Shown: positions 7,286-14,996, counted from the first letter of the stretch. The stretch is 25,050 nucleotides of DNA from Anaerolineaceae bacterium UBA6086 (GCA_002436005.1 DIXG01000086.1:29212-54261), one strand, 5' to 3'. Notes: generated by a model from the letters alone, not told the origin. Translations and numbers: made by a program.

Positions 7286-7789
7286 ATGTTCCATAAGCTA
7301 ACCCAAAAACTGGATCAATCATTCCAAATCGACCCGGTGGATGCCCATTGCGACATTCCCTGCGGCATTTATGACCCGCATCATGCGCTGATTGGCGCGC
7401 TGACGGTCATCCGCATGGTGGATTTGATCAATGATGTGGTGAAAACACATGGTGAAGGGTCGACCGCAGAGTTCATCAACAGCATGGCACGCTATATTGC
7501 TGTCAAAGAAGAACACGCTGAACTGACCAAGCATGAAATTCGCGTCATTTATGGCGACTTTATCAAAGACGCGCACATTGAAAAGTATCCCCAGCTTCCC
7601 GGCCTGGTGCACAAGATCATGCAGCTGGGTTCCAAAGCTCGCCAGACGGTGAATCGCGAGACCGCGCTGGATCTGTTGGCGGCGGTCAATGAATTTGCTG
7701 AGATCTTCTGGGCGATCAAGGGATTTGAGACCAAGGTAGTGAAGTCCCCATTCCCGGTCAGCGAAGATATGGTCTTACCGATCCTCTAA
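7286..7789 (+). CDS. sodN: Nickel superoxide dismutase precursor
   Basis: NiSOD converts superoxide to oxygen and hydrogen peroxide using a nickel ion held by the N-terminal hook of the mature protein. The 167-residue precursor contains HCDIPCGIYDP at residues 21-31, which matches the hook motif HCxxPCGxY. His21, Cys22 and Cys26 correspond to mature His1, Cys2 and Cys6. Residues 1-20 form a leader that must be cut before His21 to create the nickel site. The remainder is a helical bundle of the size expected for the family. The ATG has a strong AAGGAG site. The next gene encodes the maturation peptidase 3 nt downstream, which confirms the assignment. Confidence 0.95.
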   Translation: MFHKLTQKLDQSFQIDPVDAHCDIPCGIYDPHHALIGALTVIRMVDLINDVVKTHGEGSTAEFINSMARYIAVKEEHAELTKHEIRVIYGDFIKDAHIEKYPQLPGLVHKIMQLGSKARQTVNRETALDLLAAVNEFAEIFWAIKGFETKVVKSPFPVSEDMVLPIL

Positions 7790-7792
7790 AAG

Positions 7793-8098
7793 TTGATCCT
7801 GCGTTTACTCCGAATCCGCGGCCACAGCCTGTTTCCGGATTTCCGGGAGGGCGATTATGTGCTGGTCGCGGGTTTTCCTTTTCCCTCTGGTAAAATCAGG
7901 GTTGGCGATAAGGTTGTCTTTCGCCAGCCCAGGTACGGCCTGTTGATCAAGCGGGTGCACCAGCTTCTTGAAAATGGGCATGCGCTTGATGTGCGCGGCA
8001 CCCAAATTGACAGCACCGACAGCCGAAATTTTGGCCCGGTGCCGCTGTCGCAAGTTCTGGGTAAGGTAATCTGGCATATTCGGCAAAAAGACACTTAA
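7793..8098 (+). CDS. sodX: NiSOD maturation peptidase (S24/S26 signal-peptidase-like)
   Basis: This small 101-residue peptidase has the S24/S26 Ser-Lys dyad: Ser12 in RIRGHSLFPDF and Lys53 in LLIKRVHQL. The GD-Y/V motifs (EGDYVLV, VGDKVVF) and the late RGTQIDSTDSRNFGPV segment are typical of signal peptidase-fold enzymes. Proteins of this kind next to sodN remove its N-terminal leader so that nickel can bind. Unlike type I signal peptidase it has no membrane anchor, so it acts in the cytoplasm. It starts at TTG, 3 nt after the sodN stop, without its own clear Shine-Dalgarno, so translational coupling to sodN is likely. Confidence 0.88.
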   Translation: MILRLLRIRGHSLFPDFREGDYVLVAGFPFPSGKIRVGDKVVFRQPRYGLLIKRVHQLLENGHALDVRGTQIDSTDSRNFGPVPLSQVLGKVIWHIRQKDT

Positions 8099-8117
8099 GA
8101 AGGGATATCTACCCGGT

Positions 8118-9038
8118 TTGAAAGCAGATCTGATCTTATTGCTTACGGCCGCCATTTGGGGTTTTGCCTTTGTCGCACAGCGTGTGGGCATGGACCATAT
8201 GGGGTCGTTCACGTTTAATGCCATTCGTTTCAGCCTGGGGGCAGTGTCGCTGCTGCCCATTTTGGTTTATCAAAAGAAGCATTCATCCCATCAGGACCAG
8301 GGACCGAACACCCGCTACCCGGGTGGGGTCCTGTTGACGGGGCTGGCGCTCTTTGCCGGGGCATCGCTGCAGCAGGTCGGTTTGATGGGCACCACGGCTG
8401 GCAAAGCCGGTTTTATCACCGGTTTATACGTGATCCTGGTGCCGCTGCTGGCGCTTTCCTGGGGGCGGCGCACTCACCTGGCACACTGGATTGGGGCTGT
8501 CCTGGCAGTGGTAGGGCTGTATTTCCTGTCTGTGCAGGGGGGCTTTCGCATCTCGTCCTACGATCTGATTGTCCTGGCTGGGGCTTTTGTTTGGGCAATC
8601 CATGTACATCTGATTGCTCGTTATTCCCCAAGGGTTGGGCCAATTCGTCTGTCTATTTTTCAGTTTGCCATCTGCGGTGTGCTCAGCTTGCTGGTCGCGT
8701 TGGCGTTTGAACCGATCAGTTTCAAGGGGATCAGCGAGGGTCTGTGGCCGATCCTCTATGGCTCTTTTCTCTCCGTGGGGTTAGCCTACACGCTGCAGGT
8801 GGTTGCTCAGCGCACCGCAGACCCCGCCCATGCCGTGATCATTCTCAGCCTGGAGGGCGCGTTTGCCGCGTTGGGTGGGTGGCTGGTGCTGCAAGAGGTG
8901 TTGACTCCCAGGCATCTGGCAGGGGCGTTCCTGATATTAACCGGAACGTTGATCTCACAATTTCTGGGAAACACTCATGCCAGCGTGCAAATGTCTGCAG
9001 AATCGGTTTCGGCTGGGCGATCTGAAGAAAATAAGTGA
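8118..9038 (+). CDS. EamA/DMT-superfamily permease
   Basis: This 306-residue protein has about ten hydrophobic helices in two homologous EamA halves (about 2-137 and 148-285). The first half begins with the family-typical LLLTAAIWGFAFVAQR and the second with LIVLAGAFVWAIHVHLIARY. The substrate cannot be inferred, as members export amino acids or other metabolites. The start is TTG, 19 nt after sodX, with AGAAGGGAT upstream at slightly long spacing. It probably continues the sodN-sodX transcript, but a link to nickel or superoxide is not supported by any residue I can see. The C-terminal 25 residues after the last helix are a polar tail. Confidence 0.85.
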   Translation: MKADLILLLTAAIWGFAFVAQRVGMDHMGSFTFNAIRFSLGAVSLLPILVYQKKHSSHQDQGPNTRYPGGVLLTGLALFAGASLQQVGLMGTTAGKAGFITGLYVILVPLLALSWGRRTHLAHWIGAVLAVVGLYFLSVQGGFRISSYDLIVLAGAFVWAIHVHLIARYSPRVGPIRLSIFQFAICGVLSLLVALAFEPISFKGISEGLWPILYGSFLSVGLAYTLQVVAQRTADPAHAVIILSLEGAFAALGGWLVLQEVLTPRHLAGAFLILTGTLISQFLGNTHASVQMSAESVSAGRSEENK

Positions 9039-9094
9039 TAAGATAATGGATATTGGATGATGGACGCTGATGGTCAAATTGAGAAGGAGATGGC

Positions 9095-10069
9095 ATGGCT
9101 GAGAAAATCATCTTAGATGTGGATACGGGTTCTGATGATGCTGTTGCGATCATGACAGCGATTCTCTCACCAGAGATACAACTGGAAGCCGTTTGCACGG
9201 TTGCTGGGAACAAGGACATCGACAAGACGACGGAAAATACGCTCCGTGTGATTCAGCTGATGAACGCTGATGTGCCGGTCTATCGCGGGTGCGGGGGTCC
9301 GCTGGTGAAATTTCTGCGCGAAGACCGTGTGCCGATCCGCATGGCAAAATTGAAACTCGAGGTTGACGGGAAAGAAATCCAGATGCACTCCGATTATTTG
9401 GATCTTCCTGCAGCGTCGTTGGCTGCACAAGCGGTGCCAGCCCCTGTGTTCTATCTGGATTATCTTCGCAAAGCCGCAGAGCCGGTCACGCTTGTCGCGG
9501 TCGGACCGCTGACGAATTTGGCAGTGGCGTTCATGTTGGACCCAACAATCGTTGAAAAGATCAAGCGAATTGTGGTCATGGGTGGGGGATATCAGGTGAC
9601 CAATGCCTCGCCTACGGCAGAATTTAATATCTGGTTTGACCCCGAAGCCGCCCAACGGGTGCTGACCAGCGGAGCACCGGTCTATTTTGTGCCGCTGGAT
9701 GCCACCCATGCAGCCTGTGTTTCAAAAACGGATTGCGCAGAGCTGCGCAGGATTGGAACGGATGCCAGTGTCTTTGCTGCTAAATTAATTGAGCAAAGAA
9801 TCGTGATGCACAATGCCTTTCAGCCGCTTGCTGTGCCAGACGCGGCGGCTGTCCACGATGCCCTGGCGGTTTGTTTTGTGATTGACGAAGCTGTGCTGCA
9901 GGATGTTCGCCCGGTGCGCTGTGAAATTGGCTTCCGGGATTTATCTGAAGGGCAGACGGTGATTGACCAGCGCTATTATACAGAAGAAAAGAATTGTTTC
10001 TTTGCTTTTGACGGGGACCGAAAAAGATTTATCGATTTGCTCTGCAGCACTTTTGCAATGGGCAAATGA
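9095..10069 (+). CDS. Inosine/uridine-preferring nucleoside hydrolase family enzyme
   Basis: Nucleoside hydrolases cleave the N-glycosidic bond of ribonucleosides to give ribose and free base, using a tightly bound calcium ion. The 324-residue length is normal. The N-terminal DVDTGSDDA motif supplies Asp10, Asp14 and Asp15, the classic calcium and catalytic aspartates. VVMGGGY and the downstream AEFNIWFDPEAA segment match the family core. VHDALA provides the fourth metal-binding aspartate (Asp255). The start is supported by AAGGAG (9084-9089). It lies 56 nt after the DMT permease with no terminator between, so it may be in the same transcript. Base specificity cannot be told. Confidence 0.9.
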   Translation: MAEKIILDVDTGSDDAVAIMTAILSPEIQLEAVCTVAGNKDIDKTTENTLRVIQLMNADVPVYRGCGGPLVKFLREDRVPIRMAKLKLEVDGKEIQMHSDYLDLPAASLAAQAVPAPVFYLDYLRKAAEPVTLVAVGPLTNLAVAFMLDPTIVEKIKRIVVMGGGYQVTNASPTAEFNIWFDPEAAQRVLTSGAPVYFVPLDATHAACVSKTDCAELRRIGTDASVFAAKLIEQRIVMHNAFQPLAVPDAAAVHDALAVCFVIDEAVLQDVRPVRCEIGFRDLSEGQTVIDQRYYTEEKNCFFAFDGDRKRFIDLLCSTFAMGK

Positions 10070-10116
10070 ATCTGGTCTTACCTGGCTCGGCAAAATCATC
10101 CCACACAATTGGCAGT

Positions 10117-10135
10117 CCTTAATACTTTATTGAGG
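10117..10135. terminator. Possible bidirectional hairpin between convergent genes
   Basis: CCTTAATA and TATTGAGG form an 8-bp stem with one wobble pair around a CTT loop, between the convergent nucleoside hydrolase and phospholipase-like genes. The flanking T-tracts are poor, so this is tentative. Confidence 0.25.
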
Positions 10136-10144
10136 TGGATCTTT

Positions 10145-10789
10145 TCATGAAGCCAGGTCCTGTGCTGCATAGTGTTCAATCAGGGGGTCAATTCGATCAT
10201 AAAACGCCCGCAGAAATCGTTTAAGGAAAGGGTCATCTCGATACATCGTGTAATATTTCCCGATCTGCTCCACCATTTCCCCCGGCAGACTCATTCTCAG
10301 CATTTCCAAATCCGAAATATCCGGCGGCTTGCGTAAATAGGTAGAAAGTGTGGTATGCCAGAGGCGCACCATTCCCTCACTGACGCCAAACTGCAGTTCC
10401 TGCGGCAAAATTGTCTCAAAGTAATGCCAGATCGGCTCCCAATCCGACAGTTTTTTATACAGGCTCACATCCTGGAGAATTTTCATTGTGTGGATCATGG
10501 GGGTGTTGTGTGGAAAGCGCTGGAAAACCTGGTCTTTATGATCCTGTAAATGGATATTCCACAGGTGATCTACCAGGCTGTGAAAATATAAGCCGGCAAA
10601 AAAGGAAGGTGCGGCTTGGATTTCACACAGAGATAAATGTTTGATGTGGGTTCTGTTTCGGTCCACTCTTCCCGGATAGCGAATGTCTGGAAAACAGGTG
10701 CCGATAATAAACGGTTCAAGATCATGATCGTTGAAATATTGAGCATGGAGCTTGTGAGCAACGAGAATGTGGGTGGCAGGCCAGGGCAT
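10145..10789 (-). CDS. Zinc-dependent phospholipase C-like protein
   Basis: The protein has 214 residues and no signal peptide. The opening PWPATHILVAHKL, then FIIGTCFPDI, a following THIKHLS, and FFAGLYFHSLVDHLWN reproduce the His/Asp spacing of the zinc-dependent phospholipase C fold. In that fold, scattered His and Asp side chains bind a zinc cluster. Many bacterial members are annotated this way without tested activity, so lipase activity is not certain. The ATG has no Shine-Dalgarno. Instead a TAAAAT box on the same strand ends six bases before it, which predicts a leaderless mRNA. It is divergent from rsmG and convergent with the nucleoside hydrolase gene. Confidence 0.65.
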   Translation of the reverse strand: MPWPATHILVAHKLHAQYFNDHDLEPFIIGTCFPDIRYPGRVDRNRTHIKHLSLCEIQAAPSFFAGLYFHSLVDHLWNIHLQDHKDQVFQRFPHNTPMIHTMKILQDVSLYKKLSDWEPIWHYFETILPQELQFGVSEGMVRLWHTTLSTYLRKPPDISDLEMLRMSLPGEMVEQIGKYYTMYRDDPFLKRFLRAFYDRIDPLIEHYAAQDLAS

Positions 10790-10795
10790 AGAGTC

Positions 10796-10801
10796 ATTTT
10801 A
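10796..10801 (-). promoter_or_regulatory. -10 box predicting a leaderless mRNA
   Basis: TAAAAT on the minus strand is separated from the ATG of the phospholipase-like gene by six bases (GACTCT). No convincing -35 box is visible. It has the same geometry as the two C39 peptidase genes. Confidence 0.35.
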
Positions 10802-10817
10802 CCGGAAAATCGGTGGT

Positions 10818-10846
10818 TTAATGTTTACAGGTTTTGTGAATATAAT
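10818..10846 (+). promoter_or_regulatory. Probable promoter of rsmG
   Basis: A perfect TATAAT (10841-10846) is preceded at 17 bp by a poor -35 box TTAATG (10818-10823). The predicted leader is about 40 nt. It lies back to back with the promoter of the divergent phospholipase-like gene. Confidence 0.45.
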
Positions 10847-10892
10847 TGATTTATCAGGCAGGATAGGCAGATCATGAAGGATTGGAAAAATT

Positions 10893-11615
10893 TTGAGCAA
10901 TAATGGTTTTCAAGAGTCGGTCAAATCCCTTTTAGGGATTGACCTTTCCAAAGCACAGCTGGCTGCACTAAAAATTTATGAAGAAGAGCTGCTGGAATGG
11001 AACGAGCGAATCAGTCTGACGGCGATTCGTGATGAGGAAGGCGTTCGCACCAAACATTTTCTGGATTCGCTGACGGTTCTTTTAGCCTGGGACCGAAAAG
11101 CGCCCCCTGCTCGGCTGATCGATATTGGCACGGGGGCTGGCTTTCCGGGGCTGGTGTTGAAGCTGATCTGGCCTGAAACGCAGATCACGTTGGTGGAATC
11201 GGTGCAAAAAAAGGCAGATTTTTGTCGCCATGTGGTGGGGCGGTTGGGTCTCTCCAAAGTGGACGTGCTCACACAAAGAGCAGAGGTGGTGGGGCAGGAT
11301 CCTGATCACCGCCATGGCTACGACCTGGCAGTGGCGCGGGCTGTGGCACGCATGCCGATCTTGATGGAATACCTGCTGCCGCTGGTACATCGCAATGGGT
11401 TGGTCATGGCAATGAAAGGTGAAAGCGCACCCGCAGAAACCCACGCTGCAGCAAATGCCATCAAAGTATTAGGTGGTCAGCTGAACAAATTGGTGCAAGT
11501 TGAACTGCCAGGTGTGGTGGAGGAACGCTTTATCGTGGTGGTCAAAAAAATCGCCCGCACGCCTGAGGAATATCCTCGGAGAACAGGGGTACCGACGAAA
11601 AACCCGCTTCTTTAG
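10893..11615 (+). CDS. rsmG: 16S rRNA (guanine-N7) methyltransferase
   Basis: RsmG (GidB) methylates N7 of G527 (E. coli numbering) in 16S rRNA using S-adenosylmethionine. The 240-residue protein carries the SAM-binding motif DIGTGAGFPG (77-86) and upstream EWNERISLTAI and KHFLDSLT, all characteristic of the family. It also has the conserved YDLAVARAVA and the C-terminal YPRRTGVPTKNPL ending. The start is TTG with AAGGA 11 nt upstream, and no better ATG in frame is available. In many bacteria the gene is next to gidA or parAB, but neither is present here. Confidence 0.95.
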   Translation: MSNNGFQESVKSLLGIDLSKAQLAALKIYEEELLEWNERISLTAIRDEEGVRTKHFLDSLTVLLAWDRKAPPARLIDIGTGAGFPGLVLKLIWPETQITLVESVQKKADFCRHVVGRLGLSKVDVLTQRAEVVGQDPDHRHGYDLAVARAVARMPILMEYLLPLVHRNGLVMAMKGESAPAETHAAANAIKVLGGQLNKLVQVELPGVVEERFIVVVKKIARTPEEYPRRTGVPTKNPLL

Positions 11616-11641
11616 TGATTTCTTATCATACTTCTTAATGG

Positions 11642-11647
11642 TAAACT
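11642..11647 (+). promoter_or_regulatory. Possible -10 box of the HEAT-repeat gene
   Basis: TAAACT ends nine bases before the ATG at 11657, so the predicted mRNA would have a leader of only two or three bases. The -35 region is poor (TTCTTA-like), and there is no Shine-Dalgarno. It resembles the leaderless arrangement seen at three other genes in the window. Confidence 0.3.
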
Positions 11648-11656
11648 GAGTGCACA

Positions 11657-13051
11657 ATGGAAGACCAATTACAAAGAAATAATAAACAAGAAGAAATTGA
11701 ACGCTGTTTACAACTGATCCAATCCCGGAACCCTCGTGACCGATCTTATGCCGCCAAACGCTTGGGGGAATTGAAAGCCAGACCAGACATCTTAATGTCC
11801 TTGATGGATGATCCAAATGGATTCGTTCGCTCTGCCTCAGCCGAGGCGTTGGGTCGGTCGGTTGAGCTGCCTGCCCCTGAGGTGGTTTCTCACCTGTTGG
11901 CGGCTATTGACGATCCCAACAATTATGTCTGTGCTGCAGCCATCAATTCGCTTGGGCTGCTTCAAGCCGAACAGGCGGTTCCTCAGATCGAAGCCTGTCT
12001 AACGGATTCCCCTCCGATCATAGTTCAATCTGCCATTTTGGCTTTGGCAAGAATTGCACCCTCAAAAATTCAGGATCGGCTGCCCGAATTAATGATGTCT
12101 GATGAATACCTGATCCATCTGGCAGCAACCCGGGCTTGCGGTTGGCTTTCGTATCAGGAATGCGGGCAAAAGGTGCTGCAGGCTTTACGCGAATTTTTGG
12201 ATGCAAAGGACATGGAAGATCTCAAGCTACCCAAATTGTATATTGAGGTCTTGGCAAGGCTGGATGTGACAGAAGCTATTCCGCTCCTCGTTGAAATTGC
12301 TGAACGTGATGTGGGACTGCGCGGTGTGGCGGTGGAAGCACTGGTGGAGATGAACGCAGAAGAAGCCGCAGCGGTGCTCTCACCGTTGCTCAGTGACCCC
12401 AGCAACCGTCTGCGCCGCAACCTGATTGAAATGATGATGCAAGCAGATTATGACACCGCGCTGCCTCTGGTTCGTCCGTTGCTGAAAGACAGTGCGATCA
12501 CTGTGCGCGAGACCGCACTGGCAGCCATTTCCAAATGGCAAGACCGGGTCTCGGTTGAGGACGTCCGCCAGATTGCATACAATGACCCCAATCCCTTTGT
12601 GCGTCCCCAGGCTGTCCTCACGTTGGTCAAACTTTTGGGACAGGATGCATTGCAGGACCTGGTGGATTTTTCCGAGGATTTAAACTTGCATGTTCGCAGA
12701 GCAGCTGCCCAGGGCTTTGCGAAGATGGATCGCCTGACGCCGACAGCAAGGGCTGCCCTGATTCAGCTGTCGAATGATGAGGATACAGCAGAATTTGCCC
12801 AGGAAGCACTGGAAATTCATGAAATGAGCGCCCTTACGCCGCTTCCTGTAGCCCTCCCACCGCAAAGGGTGTTGCCAGTCCCAGAGGATCTGGTTGAACA
12901 GGCGGATTTGCTGCTCGATTTACTCAGTAGCTGGCAGCGTTCGCTTCCCAATTTTCAAAAGCAATTTGGACTTGAGGAGCTTTCAGATATTGACCGGGCG
13001 CTTTCCACGCTGATTGTCTATCTGCGCGAAGCGGAAAACGGGCATTTGTAA
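11657..13051 (+). CDS. HEAT-repeat scaffold protein
   Basis: The 464 residues consist mainly of paired-helix HEAT repeats of about 30 residues from residue 7 to about 380. Recurrent patterns include DPNGFVRSASAEALG, DPNNYVCAAAINSLG, VRETALAAIS and NPFVRPQAVLTLV. The remaining C-terminal part (about 385-464) is Pro-rich and then helical, without a recognised domain. No catalytic motif or signal peptide is visible, so it is probably a cytoplasmic protein-binding scaffold. Related repeat proteins include phycobilisome lyase-like families, but no lyase function is implied here. It begins 41 nt after rsmG and may be read from that transcript as well as from its own weak promoter. Confidence 0.85.
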   Translation: MEDQLQRNNKQEEIERCLQLIQSRNPRDRSYAAKRLGELKARPDILMSLMDDPNGFVRSASAEALGRSVELPAPEVVSHLLAAIDDPNNYVCAAAINSLGLLQAEQAVPQIEACLTDSPPIIVQSAILALARIAPSKIQDRLPELMMSDEYLIHLAATRACGWLSYQECGQKVLQALREFLDAKDMEDLKLPKLYIEVLARLDVTEAIPLLVEIAERDVGLRGVAVEALVEMNAEEAAAVLSPLLSDPSNRLRRNLIEMMMQADYDTALPLVRPLLKDSAITVRETALAAISKWQDRVSVEDVRQIAYNDPNPFVRPQAVLTLVKLLGQDALQDLVDFSEDLNLHVRRAAAQGFAKMDRLTPTARAALIQLSNDEDTAEFAQEALEIHEMSALTPLPVALPPQRVLPVPEDLVEQADLLLDLLSSWQRSLPNFQKQFGLEELSDIDRALSTLIVYLREAENGHL

Positions 13052-13125
13052 ATAGACTTTTATCATCAGGTTAGGATCAACATTCGGGGAATTTTCTATT
13101 TTTTGTTGACACGTTAAGATTTCCG

Positions 13126-13341
13126 CTAGAACCCATATTTCTTCAGTAAATCCTGCAAATCCTTTGGATCGTCAACCCACACCTCGGTATATCCGCAGTT
13201 GGCACAGCAGTAGCGAGTCACCTTGATGGTTTTGAAAGAGGAGGGGGGCTTTGCGCCGCTCAACATTGCCGGCGGATGGATATCACCGGGTAATCGTAGC
13301 ACTTCCTGAGATCGGCATTTGGGGCATTGCATATTTTTCAT
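13126..13341 (-). CDS. Small zinc-ribbon protein
   Basis: This 71-residue protein has two cysteine knuckles, CPKC at residues 6-9 and CCANC at 45-49, followed by GYTEVW. This is typical of short zinc-ribbon domains whose members bind nucleic acid or protein. The stretch between knuckles (VLRLPGDIHPP...) contains no other motif. The start is supported by AAGGAAG 7 nt before the ATG on the minus strand. It is convergent with the HEAT-repeat gene and lies 112 nt downstream of the lipoprotein gene on the same strand. The specific role is unknown. Confidence 0.75.
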   Translation of the reverse strand: MKNMQCPKCRSQEVLRLPGDIHPPAMLSGAKPPSSFKTIKVTRYCCANCGYTEVWVDDPKDLQDLLKKYGF

Positions 13342-13453
13342 TTGATGGCTTCCTTTCAGGCTGCATGGGATTATTTTCTTAATCTTTCTTGATTTCCCCC
13401 TGATTTTACGCGATCGAAACTCTCAAAAACTCACAGGTTCTCACATGGTGGCG

Positions 13454-14818
13454 TTACGGAAGCCACAGCGGCCTGGCGCCATTCTCTATCAGAAGCTCAC
13501 GCTGGCGCGTTTTCCAGTTCCAGCGCCAGATTGAAACGTCCACGCCAGAACTGCTGAATTCTGTCCGCTGATAGACCAGGTTTTCTCCCCATGGATCCCA
13601 TTGGTAAGCTGAAAACGTTGCCGATGGATCGCCATCCACCAGGATTGGATTCAGACCGTGCAGTGAAAGAACCCAGAGCGCCCGGCTGATCCCGGTGTTC
13701 ACAGGGCGCAGGCTGACTGCAATCCAGTTGCCATCCGGAGACCAGCGCGGTTGGCTGAAATCGGTATCGGTGCTCGCTTCCCCGAGGGCGAATTGGATGT
13801 TTTGCGATTCAAGATCCAGGCGGTAGATTTCCACAAAGGGCTCATTTTCCGCCGGCAGCACGTCTGTGAACAGGATTTGTTTGCCATCAGGCGACCAATC
13901 CCCTGAGCCAGAAAGGGTTCGCGGGATGGCTGATTCTTGCGAGGTGGACAATTCTAAAATTCGGATGGCTTTTTGCGTTGTATCATAGGTGGCTAACCGC
14001 TTGCCATCAGGAGAAAAAGCAGGCGAATGACCAAAGGCAAACTCGCTCTGGTAAAGCGCTTGGGTTTCACCGGAGTCGATGTCCACCGTCCAGATTTGTG
14101 CGGGCGAATAACCGCCGGTATCGGGGTTGAAGACTTCGCGGGTATAGGCGATCCAGGCCGTATCCATTGACCAGGCGGGTTCGCTGCATTGGTCCTGCCC
14201 ACACTCGAGCAGCCGCTGTTGATTATTGCCATCCCGATCCATGTACCACAGGTCTTTCCCGCCGGAGTCGTTTTTTACAGTAAAGGCAATTTTCTCCCCA
14301 CTGCGTTCAACGGCAAATTCAAGCACCTGTCCGCCGGTACGACTCAATTGGAATGGGGAGCCGTCCTCGGGTGAGAGACGCCAAATTTCGCCGCTTTCAC
14401 CCATGGGCACATAATAGATCAACGCAGGCTGGCGCACTGAGAAGGACCAGCTTTTATCCACCGGGATCGCTTCGCTGCTGGTGGTTAGCAGGTCGCCGGA
14501 CAGGCGAGCCTGGTAGGTTGTGTCTTGTGCAAAGGGATGGATAGGGCGGAACCAGAGCGTGGTGTCCTGCCAGAGGAATTCGCCCTTCACCTCAGGCGAG
14601 ATGAAAAAAGCGTTTTCGACGCTTTCTGGCTCCATAGGTTGGGAGAAGGCGACGCCCACCCAACCATAGGCGCTGAGGGTTGGGTCGGGGTCGGGATGGA
14701 TTTGGGCAATCAGGGGCGGATTGGAGAAACTCTGGCAGCCAGCCGTTAGCAGGAGAATGGTAAATAGCATCCCCAACCTGCCTATTTTGCGATGATCTCG
14801 TTCGAATTTGATGAGCAT
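13454..14818 (-). CDS. Lipoprotein with Ig-like and TolB-type beta-propeller domains
   Basis: The 454-residue precursor has a basic N-terminus, a hydrophobic core and a lipobox LTAGC (24-28), so Cys28 is the likely lipid anchor. Residues about 38-130 resemble a bacterial Ig-like (Big_5/SbsA) domain: WVGVAFSQPMEPESV, LWFRPIHPFAQDTTYQARLSG. The rest contains several PD40/TolB-like propeller blades with the SPDGKRLA, WSPDGKQILF and WSPDGNWIAVS signature. Such propellers usually bind proteins or carbohydrates, and no catalytic site is seen. AAGGA lies 6 nt before the ATG. It is divergent from the lacI-type gene and may or may not be connected with the sugar locus. Confidence 0.85.
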   Translation of the reverse strand: MLIKFERDHRKIGRLGMLFTILLLTAGCQSFSNPPLIAQIHPDPDPTLSAYGWVGVAFSQPMEPESVENAFFISPEVKGEFLWQDTTLWFRPIHPFAQDTTYQARLSGDLLTTSSEAIPVDKSWSFSVRQPALIYYVPMGESGEIWRLSPEDGSPFQLSRTGGQVLEFAVERSGEKIAFTVKNDSGGKDLWYMDRDGNNQQRLLECGQDQCSEPAWSMDTAWIAYTREVFNPDTGGYSPAQIWTVDIDSGETQALYQSEFAFGHSPAFSPDGKRLATYDTTQKAIRILELSTSQESAIPRTLSGSGDWSPDGKQILFTDVLPAENEPFVEIYRLDLESQNIQFALGEASTDTDFSQPRWSPDGNWIAVSLRPVNTGISRALWVLSLHGLNPILVDGDPSATFSAYQWDPWGENLVYQRTEFSSSGVDVSIWRWNWKTRQRELLIENGARPLWLP

Positions 14819-14842
14819 AACAATCCTTACGTGCTGTGCCTA

Positions 14843-14869
14843 ATTATACGGTGCTGGAGAAAAAGTCAA
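14843..14869 (-). promoter_or_regulatory. Probable promoter of the lipoprotein gene
   Basis: On the minus strand TTGACT (14864-14869) and a perfect TATAAT (14843-14848) are 15 bp apart, slightly shorter than ideal. The predicted start is near 14836, about 18 nt before the ATG. Confidence 0.45.
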
Positions 14870-14900
14870 TCGAATCAGACATTTTTGTAGAATCTGCCCG

Positions 14901-14925
14901 AAAAGGCAGAAAAGGCAGAAAAGGC
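14901..14925 (+). repeat. Short tandem repeat, 9-bp unit
   Basis: AAAAGGCAG occurs twice in tandem (14901-14909, 14910-14918) and is followed by AAAAGGC (14919-14925), directly upstream of the -35 box of the lacI-type promoter. It could arise by slippage or serve as an upstream activator or A-rich UP-type element. Confidence 0.6.
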
Positions 14926-14954
14926 TTGACAAAGGCAAAGAAATTGTTTATGAT
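14926..14954 (+). promoter_or_regulatory. Strong promoter of the lacI-GH2-MFS unit
   Basis: A perfect TTGACA (14926-14931), a 17-bp spacer and TATGAT (14949-14954, five of six) form the best plus-strand promoter in the window. The predicted start is near 14961, the first base of the operator array. Confidence 0.8.
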
Positions 14955-14958
14955 GTGG

Positions 14959-14996
14959 TTGTGAGCGCTCACGGGAGCACTCACGGTACCCCTCAC
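14959..14996. promoter_or_regulatory. Tandem LacI-type operator array
   Basis: GTGAGCGCTCAC (14961-14972) is a perfect 12-bp palindrome. With flanks, TTGTGAGCGCTCACGG matches 14 of 16 bases of the ideal symmetric lac operator. It is followed without gap by GGGAGCACTCAC (14973-14984, 10 of 12 identical) and GGTACCCCTCAC (14985-14996, only the right half kept). The array begins at the predicted transcription start, so binding of the adjacent LacI-family protein should repress its own operon. Confidence 0.7.

Noticed and set aside
13052..13125. Search for a terminator between the convergent HEAT-repeat and zinc-ribbon genes
   Set aside because: There is a T-rich run but no stem of useful length.
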